A program made the translations under genes and the position numbers. Of a stretch of 38,931 nt of DNA, positions 34,147 through 38,931 are shown in pieces (the stretch's first letter is position 1; each line of letters opens with the position of its first letter). The notes beneath the pieces were generated by a model. The model saw only the letters and a program-made list of their open reading frames with translations, was not told the DNA's origin and did not search any database. The stretch spans positions 1 to 38,931 of the forward strand of contig JAAESI010000301.1 of NCBI GenBank assembly GCA_024229515.1. Reading direction: 5' to 3'. The DNA comes from Pseudomonadota bacterium. GTDB taxonomy: Bacteria > Myxococcota_A > UBA796 > UBA9615.

Positions 34147-34358
34147 CCGACCTCGCCCCCGACGCCGCCGCCGTGTCCGTGGGCCGTCCGATCGTCCTCA
34201 CCACGGCGACCACCTGCGCCGGGTTCGGGGCGATGTTGGCGAGCAACAACCCGAGCCTCGAGAGCTGCGCCCTCGTCGTCCTCGTCGGGCTCCCGCTCTG
34301 CCTGCTGGCGTCGATCACGCTGGTGCCCGCGATGGCGGTTCTGCTGCGCCTGCGCTGA
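34143..34358 (+). pseudogene. C-terminal fragment of an MMPL/RND-type exporter
   Basis: The frame reads APDLAPDAAA, then GRPIVLTTATTCAGFGAML and a hydrophobic end LVGLPLCLLASITLVPAM. This is the last pair of membrane helices of MMPL-type RND exporters (TGR.I..TT.TT..GF pattern). About 70 residues remain of a protein normally 700 or more. No start or ribosome site is evident. It abuts the truncated NAGPA-like gene head to head and ends 4 bp from the convergent nucleoside phosphorylase gene. Confidence 0.7.
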
Positions 34359-34362
34359 GGCC

Positions 34363-35280
34363 TCAGGCCCCCAGGACCGCGTCCAGGCCGGCGTCGATCG
34401 ACCGCTCCACGAAGGGCTTGTAGTCGATCACCCGACCGTGCTCCCCCGGGGTGCTGATGATCGGGCAGATGGTCCCCGCGCGGTGCCCCAGTTGGCCGGC
34501 GAGGTGGAACAGCAGGCTCGACTCCATCTCGTAGTTCAGCAGCCGGAACTCGCCCGACTGCACCCCTCCGAGCCGCTCCTTGATGTCGGGCACGGTGGCA
34601 GCCAGGCGCTCCACGAACCGACCCGACGGACCGTAGAAGCCGGGCAGCGTGCCGGTGACGCCGACCCGTGCGTCCAGTCCGTGCTCGCCGGCGGCGGAGC
34701 ACAGCGCCTCGACCACGCCCGGGTCCGCCTTCGAGGCGTAGGGCTGGACGGCGCCCCGGAACCGACTGGAGGAGGCTTCGCCTTCCCGCAGCAGCTCCGT
34801 CGCGTGGCGCTCGAGCTCCGTGACCACGGCGTCCGCGGCGGGGCCTTCGTAGAACAGGCCGGTGCTGTCGAGGCCGAGCGCGTAGGCCGCGACTACGGCG
34901 GTGCCGGGCTCGATGTCGGGGTGGGCCCCGCCGGAGGTGCCGACCCTCACGTAGGTCAGCGTCGGCGCGTCGGGAAGGAGGAGCCCGGTGTCGAGGTCGT
35001 GGCAGAGCACCGCGTGGGTCTCGACCAGCGCGATCTCCACGTTGTCGGTGCCGATTCCGGTTCCGATGACCGAGACCCGTTCGCCTCGAAGCACGCCCGT
35101 GAGGGTGACGTACTCACGCCGTCGGACCTCGTGCTCGATCCGCTCGAATCGAGCCGCCACCCGCAGCGCCCGGGCGGGGTCGCCGACCAGCACGATGCGC
35201 TCGGCGAGCTCCCCCGGGGCAAGCCCGAGGTGCAGGACTCGGCCCGCGGGCGCGACCAGTTCAGAGGGGCGAGAGGTCAC
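34363..35280 (-). CDS. Nucleoside phosphorylase (uridine phosphorylase-like)
   Basis: 305-aa cytoplasmic NP-I family enzyme that cleaves a nucleoside with phosphate to base plus ribose-1-phosphate. Phosphate-binding phrases are GDPAR (33-37) and RVGTSGG (about 112-118). GTGIGTDNVEI (73-83) is the family signature, and NYEMESS (about 250) holds the ribose-binding Glu/Met pair seen in uridine phosphorylases. It is slightly longer than E. coli Udp (253 aa). The pyrimidine preference is likely but not proven. The next gene upstream on the same strand (SnoaL-like) ends 2 bp before this one begins, so they form a unit. Confidence 0.87.
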   Translation of the reverse strand: MTSRPSELVAPAGRVLHLGLAPGELAERIVLVGDPARALRVAARFERIEHEVRRREYVTLTGVLRGERVSVIGTGIGTDNVEIALVETHAVLCHDLDTGLLLPDAPTLTYVRVGTSGGAHPDIEPGTAVVAAYALGLDSTGLFYEGPAADAVVTELERHATELLREGEASSSRFRGAVQPYASKADPGVVEALCSAAGEHGLDARVGVTGTLPGFYGPSGRFVERLAATVPDIKERLGGVQSGEFRLLNYEMESSLLFHLAGQLGHRAGTICPIISTPGEHGRVIDYKPFVERSIDAGLDAVLGA

Positions 35281-35282
35281 GC

Positions 35283-35663
35283 CTAGAACATCGTATTCGC
35301 GTGGGCCGAGTCCTCGGGCACCACCTGCAGCACGTCCCAGTACTCGACGACCTTGCCGTCGTCATCGAACCGGAAGATGTCCATGCCCGCGTAGTCATGA
35401 TCTCCGGGCCACCGCTGGTGGCAGTGAAGGACCACGAGGTCTCCTTCCGCGACGGAGCGCACGAACCTGACGTGCTTCCCCGGGTACTCGCGGGCCATGC
35501 GCTCGAAGTAGTCGATGGACGCCTGGGGGCCGTTGGCCACCGCGGGGTTGTGTTGGATGTACTCGGCCCCGACGTAGCGCTCGACCGCTTCGGCCGGCTT
35601 CGACTGATTGAACGCGAGGTCGTAGAAGGCCTTCGCAGTCTTGGTGTTCCGGGACAGAGCCAT
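35283..35663 (-). CDS. SnoaL/NTF2-like protein
   Basis: 126-aa single-domain alpha+beta cone-fold protein. Features are the N-terminal helix AKAFYDLAFNQ, the YIQHNPAVANG loop, a central FVRSVAEGDLVVLHCH strand pair, and IFRFDDDGKVVEYWDVLQ at the end. This order is typical of the SnoaL-like (nuclear transport factor 2) group found in bacterial genomes as small enzymes or ligand binders. The specific reaction is unknown. It precedes the nucleoside phosphorylase by 2 bp and is divergent from the adenylate cyclase gene. Confidence 0.85.
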   Translation of the reverse strand: MALSRNTKTAKAFYDLAFNQSKPAEAVERYVGAEYIQHNPAVANGPQASIDYFERMAREYPGKHVRFVRSVAEGDLVVLHCHQRWPGDHDYAGMDIFRFDDDGKVVEYWDVLQVVPEDSAHANTMF

Positions 35664-35694
35664 CGCTTCTCCGATCTACGGTGCAGGCCTCGAA

Positions 35695-35702
35695 TGTACA
35701 AT
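35695..35702 (+). promoter_or_regulatory. Possible -10 element in the divergent SnoaL/cyclase region
   Basis: TACAAT (35697-35702) is an AT-rich -10-like hexamer in otherwise GC-rich DNA. It overlaps a TGTACA palindrome, and the reverse complement offers TACATT for the opposite gene. No good -35 was found at 17 bp. It lies 12 nt from the preferred cyclase ATG, which would make that transcript nearly leaderless. Confidence 0.25.
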
Positions 35703-35713
35703 GCGAGTCCCGC

Positions 35714-37024
35714 ATGACGCCCTCCTCCGTTTCGCGATCCGAGCTTCCCGTCCCCGTCGATGTCCTCGTGCTCTTCCGGGCGTGGACCGTGCTGTCGGGC
35801 TTCTTCTACGCGCTGTGGAGCCTGCTGGTGGTGCTGCTCCAGCGGGACTTCTTCGACGCCCCGCTGGAGCGCATGGTCATCTTCGCGCTGTTCGTCGGAT
35901 CGGCGGCGGCGAGCCTGCACCCGCGCTTCCCGAAGCACCACATCGACGGGATCCTCTTCGGCCTCGCCGTCGTCTACTTCCTCCACTTCATGACTCTGGT
36001 CCACCGATCGGGTCCGCACGAGTACTACCTCTTCGCGACGCTGGTCCTGCACGGGATCATGTCGGTGGGGTTCCGCCGCACGACCTGGTTCGGCCTCTAC
36101 TTCGCCTTCGCGATGGTGGTGCACGTCGCCTACGGCGTCGCCATGGGGTTCGACCAGGCGCTGCTGGTCTGCTTCGTCGGCTTCAACGCGACGTCGCTGG
36201 GGGCCTTCATCGGGCTGCTCGCCCTGCGGGAGCGGTCCGACCGCAAGATCAACGAGCTGCTCAACAACATCCTGCCGTCGACCGTGGTCGACCGGATCAA
36301 GGAGCACCGCGGGCAGTACACCGAGCACAGCGAGGCGGTGACCGTGCTGTTCGCCGACATCGTCGGGTTCACCACGCTGACTCGGTCGATGGAGCCGAAG
36401 GTGCTGATCGAGCACCTCAACGACCTCTTCTCCCAGTTTGATCGCGCGACGGACGAGTACGGGGTGGAGAAGATCAAGACGATCGGCGACTGCTACATGG
36501 CCGTCTGCGGGGCCCCCACCGCGGACCCCACCCACCGCATGCGCATGCTCGAGTTCGGGATGCGGCTGCTGGAGTTGCAGGCGGAGTTCTGCGCCCGCAC
36601 CGGGCTCGACATGGAGCTCCGCATCGGCGTGCACACCGGGCCGATCGTCGCCGGCGTCATCGGCAGCAAGAAGACCGTCTACGACCTGTGGGGCGACACC
36701 GTGAACCTCGCCAGCCGCATGGAATCCCACGGCAAGGCGGGCGCGATCCAGGTCACGACGACCACGGCCGAGGGCATCTCCGGGCTCACCTTCAGCGTGG
36801 CGCACACCGTCGACGTGAAGGGGATCGGCCCGGTCCAGGCGAAGTGGCTTCTCACCGACGGGTCGGCCGGCCTCGGCATGCGGTTGGCGCTGGGCCTGCG
36901 ACGGCCTCGCGCCCGCGGGCTCGGTCAGGACGTCGCGGGCATCGTGGAGGCGGTCGGCCCGGGAGTCTCGGAGTGGTCCGTCGTCGGCGAGGTCTTCGGC
37001 GAGACCACGATGGGGGCGACCTGA
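35714..37024 (+). CDS. Membrane-bound class III adenylate cyclase with aberrant C-terminus
   Basis: 436 aa from ATG 35714; GTG 35681 in the same frame is an alternative. Six hydrophobic segments occupy about residues 15-175. The catalytic domain has metal-binding Asp in VLFADIVGFTT and IGDCYMA, Lys in EKIKTIGD and Asp in YDLWGDTVNLASRM. The last pair is the adenine-specifying type, so cAMP rather than cGMP is predicted. After GIGPVQAKWLLT the cyclase should end. Instead the frame continues into about 50 residues of alcohol dehydrogenase sequence (GLRRPRARGLGQDVAGIVEAVG) to an in-frame TGA. The cyclase core is intact, so activity may be retained. Confidence 0.88.
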   Translation: MTPSSVSRSELPVPVDVLVLFRAWTVLSGFFYALWSLLVVLLQRDFFDAPLERMVIFALFVGSAAASLHPRFPKHHIDGILFGLAVVYFLHFMTLVHRSGPHEYYLFATLVLHGIMSVGFRRTTWFGLYFAFAMVVHVAYGVAMGFDQALLVCFVGFNATSLGAFIGLLALRERSDRKINELLNNILPSTVVDRIKEHRGQYTEHSEAVTVLFADIVGFTTLTRSMEPKVLIEHLNDLFSQFDRATDEYGVEKIKTIGDCYMAVCGAPTADPTHRMRMLEFGMRLLELQAEFCARTGLDMELRIGVHTGPIVAGVIGSKKTVYDLWGDTVNLASRMESHGKAGAIQVTTTTAEGISGLTFSVAHTVDVKGIGPVQAKWLLTDGSAGLGMRLALGLRRPRARGLGQDVAGIVEAVGPGVSEWSVVGEVFGETTMGAT

Positions 37025-37645
37025 GCCGAGTTCGCGCTCGCCAAGGGCTCGCTCCTGGCCCCCAAGCCGACCGGGATCAGCTTCGAAGAGGCCGGGGCGC
37101 TGCCGGTGGCGGCGATGACCGCGCTGGAAGCGGTGCGCGACGTGGGTCGCGTGCAAGCCGGCCAGCGGGTGCTCGTGCACGGCGCCTCCGGTGGGGTCGG
37201 CAGCTACGCGGTGCAGATCGCCGTCGCGCTCGGGGCGGAGGTGACGGCGTTCTGCCGAACCCGCCACTGCGAGGCTGCGCGCGTGCTCGGCGCCGCCCAC
37301 GTCTTCGTGGACATCGTCGGGGGCCGCCGCCTGAAGGAGATCCGGGGGGTGCTGGAGCGCGACGGAACCTACGTCGCGGTGGGCGGGCCCGTGGATCGCA
37401 CCGGCCTCGGCTTCATCGTCGGGCTGCTCGCCCGCACGGTCTACGGCTGGTTCGTGCCGCAGCGGCTCGCCTGGTTCGTCACCACGCCGTCGCGGCCCCT
37501 GCTGGAGGGGCTCGCCGAATTGGTCGATGCAGGGACGTTGTCCGCGGTGATCGATCGGCGCTGCGACCTCGCCGAGGTGCCCGCCGTGCTCGCCGCCCAG
37601 GAAGCTGGAACGGCCGGCGGCAAGGCCGTCATCTCCGTGGGCTGA
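36878..37645 (+). pseudogene. Broken medium-chain alcohol dehydrogenase/quinone oxidoreductase
   Basis: Remnant of a zinc-independent-type MDR gene. The N-terminal part of the GroES-like domain is missing and is replaced by the cyclase gene. DVAGIVEAVGPGV is followed after about 20 codons by an in-frame TGA (37022-37024), where the family has an aromatic residue before AEFA; TGG to TGA would explain it. After the stop, same frame, come APKPTGISFEEAGALPVAAMTALEA and the NADPH loop GASGGVGSYAVQIA. Between RVLGAAHVF and VDIVGGRRL roughly 15-20 residues expected in the family (the VIDYT region) are absent. Truncation, nonsense and deletion together mark a pseudogene. It converges on the helicase gene with no gap. 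Confidence 0.8.
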
Positions 37646-38764
37646 TCAGCCGCCCGCGCCGAGCGCCCGCAGCGCCTCCATCAACGGCTTGTCGCGCTCG
37701 GTAACGAAGTTGACGACCAGCCCTTTGCGGCCGGCTCGGGCGGTGCGTCCGACCCGGTGCAGGTAGTTGTCGACGTCCTTGGGGAGGTGCACGTTGATGA
37801 CGCGTTCGACCCGGTCGATGTCGAGCCCCCGGCCGCCCAGGTCCGTCGCGATGAGGAGGGAGACTTCGCCGTTGCGGAAGCGGGCGAGGTTCTCCCGCCG
37901 CTGGTTCCGATCCATCTGCCCCATGTAGCGGGCGAACGGCATGTCCTCACGGTGCAGCCACTTGCCGAGCTTGTCGCACTGCTCGCGCGTGTTGGCGAAC
38001 AGCAGCGTGCCTTGGCCCGGAGCCTCGTCGATCACATCCAGCAGCAGGTGGCGGCGCCGTCCGTGCACGACCGTTCGGTTGTCGGTCCGCAGCGTCGGCA
38101 CCACCCGCTCGCTGCCCTTGGTGCGCACGCGGATCGGCTGCCGGTGGAACACCTCGCCGATGATCGCCTCGAGCCTGCCCGGCATGGTGGCCGAGAACAT
38201 CACCAGCTGAACGCCCTTGGGGCAGTCGCCGACGATCCGCTTGGCCACGGGGAGGAAGCCGGGGTCGAGCATCTGGTCGGCCTCGTCGAACACGAGCATG
38301 CGCACGTCGTCGAGGCGGACCTGCCGGCTGTCCATCAGCTGCGTGAGGCGGCCGGGGGTGGCGACGAGGACCTCGAGCTTGCCGCTGACGTTCTGCCGGG
38401 CGATCTGCTTCTTGGATCCCCCCAGCACCGTGCGCACCCGCAGTCGGGTGGCGTGGGTGAGCTCCTTGAAGACGCGGGCGACCTGCTCGCCGAGCTCACG
38501 CCCGGGCACGAGCACGAGCCCGCGCGGGCTCCCCGCCACGTCCACGGCTGCGCCCGGCACGTCCAGCTCTTTGAGCTGGTGCAGCATCGGGAGCACGTAT
38601 GCGAGGGTCTTGCCGCTGCCGGTCTCGGCCACGCCCACGAAGGAGCGGCCGTCCAGCAGCGGCGGCAGGGCCTGCTGCTGGATGTCGGTGGGGCGGGTCA
38701 GCCCCTGCTCGGCCAGGCTTCCGAGCAGCGACTGGAGGAGGGGATGGTCGTGGAAGGCGGGCAC
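37646..38764 (-). CDS. DEAD-box RNA helicase (RhlE-like)
   Basis: 372 aa, an ATP-dependent RNA-unwinding core with little extra sequence. The Q motif has Gln29 in TDIQQQAL, motif I is AETGSGKT (46-53), Ia is PGREL (87-91), Ib is TPGR, II is DEAD (160-163) and III is SAT (191-193). Motif V is ATDLGGRGLD and motif VI is HRVGRTARAG. A basic C-terminal extension, often present in RhlE proteins, is missing. The GTG start at 38764 is preceded on the minus strand by AAAGGAGG (38775-38768) at an unusually short 3-nt spacing. The upstream DNA is integrase remnant, so the native promoter may have been displaced. Confidence 0.94.
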   Translation of the reverse strand: MPAFHDHPLLQSLLGSLAEQGLTRPTDIQQQALPPLLDGRSFVGVAETGSGKTLAYVLPMLHQLKELDVPGAAVDVAGSPRGLVLVPGRELGEQVARVFKELTHATRLRVRTVLGGSKKQIARQNVSGKLEVLVATPGRLTQLMDSRQVRLDDVRMLVFDEADQMLDPGFLPVAKRIVGDCPKGVQLVMFSATMPGRLEAIIGEVFHRQPIRVRTKGSERVVPTLRTDNRTVVHGRRRHLLLDVIDEAPGQGTLLFANTREQCDKLGKWLHREDMPFARYMGQMDRNQRRENLARFRNGEVSLLIATDLGGRGLDIDRVERVINVHLPKDVDNYLHRVGRTARAGRKGLVVNFVTERDKPLMEALRALGAGG

Positions 38765-38776
38765 GGCCCTCCTTTA

Positions 38777-38931
38777 CCTCAGGCCGACGCGCTCGTCCGC
38801 TACAGCATCTTCTTCGTGATCAAGCTCAAGACCAGAACCGTCCACATCGCAGGGATTTCGCCGAACCCGACAGGCAAGTGGATGAAGCAGCTCGCCCGGA
38901 ACCTCACCGACGCCGAAGACGGCTTCCTCGG
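38777..38931 (+). mobile_element. Integrase/transposase catalytic-domain fragment (right edge)
   Basis: The frame from about 38783 to the edge reads ADALVRYSIFFVIKLKTRTVHIAG, followed by NPTGKWMKQLARNLTDAEDGFL in the same frame. This matches the rve-type integrase core pattern (YVLFFI...TR.VHIAG.T.NP...W..Q.ARNL). The segment that normally precedes it, carrying the first catalytic Asp, is not present upstream, where the sequence is the helicase leader. It is therefore N-terminally cut. It may continue beyond the window. Confidence 0.7.

Noticed and set aside
37022..37024. Selenocysteine or stop-codon recoding at the in-frame TGA in the dehydrogenase
   Set aside because: The family has no Cys/Sec there, the gene also lacks its start and an internal segment, and TGA is the normal stop for many neighbours.

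Overview
The window looks like a piece of a high-GC Myxococcota (former Deltaproteobacteria) chromosome. This rests on the gene style rather than on a marker gene. There are two proteins with MYXO-CTERM-like C-termini (a Cys-rich motif, a hydrophobic segment, then Arg). Several lipoproteins carry long Asp-run linkers. One protein is rich in thrombospondin type 3 and MopE-like repeats. There are also a large Ser/Thr kinase and a GlnRS with a YqeY tail. No rRNA, tRNA or CRISPR array was seen. Both edges carry fragments of transposase or integrase genes, as expected if a contig broke at repeats.

Layout, left to right. (1) 0-2.6 kb: a transposase tail, then glnS. (2) 2.6-7.9 kb, minus strand: a Ser/Thr kinase-ATPase-TPR signalling protein, a radical SAM protein starting on the base after the kinase stop, and a small unknown ORF. 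(3) 7.9-14.6 kb, plus strand: a secreted propeller/Ca-binding-repeat protein, an exported phospholipase D-family protein and a PHP phosphoesterase. A 51-bp tandem repeat then sits in the convergent gap. (4) 14.8-19.8 kb, minus strand: a small unknown gene, an IgGFc-binding-like lipoprotein, an ECF sigma factor, and an overlapping membrane VWA protein whose N-terminus looks like an anti-sigma region. (5) 19.8-23.3 kb, plus strand: a continuous ORF fusing TmcA (tRNA-Met wobble cytidine acetyltransferase) to TrmH (tRNA G18 2'-O-methyltransferase), coupled by TGATG to msrA. (6) 23.3-25.3 kb, minus strand: two Asp-linker lipoproteins, an alpha/beta hydrolase and a CAP-domain protein. (7) 25.4-32.2 kb, plus strand: a heavy-metal RND efflux operon consisting of a small Cys-rich exported protein, an adaptor lipoprotein with a duplicated Cys/His-rich metal-binding-like module, a CzcA/CusA pump and a TolC-like outer-membrane protein. 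(8) 32.2-34.4 kb: an exported C39-like peptidase and two N-terminally truncated genes abutting head to head. (9) 34.4-38.9 kb: a nucleoside phosphorylase, a SnoaL-like protein, an adenylate cyclase running into a broken alcohol dehydrogenase, a DEAD-box helicase, and an integrase remnant at the right edge.

The items most worth following are the TmcA-TrmH fusion, the 288-bp duplication that doubled a Cys-rich domain in the metal-efflux adaptor, and the exported N-terminal domain shared by the phospholipase D-like and C39-like proteins 20 kb apart. The sigma/VWA pair and the kinase/radical SAM pair are also of interest. The right-hand 5 kb shows repeated gene decay: three truncated or broken genes plus an integrase remnant. 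Function calls rest on motifs read by eye. No database search was possible.
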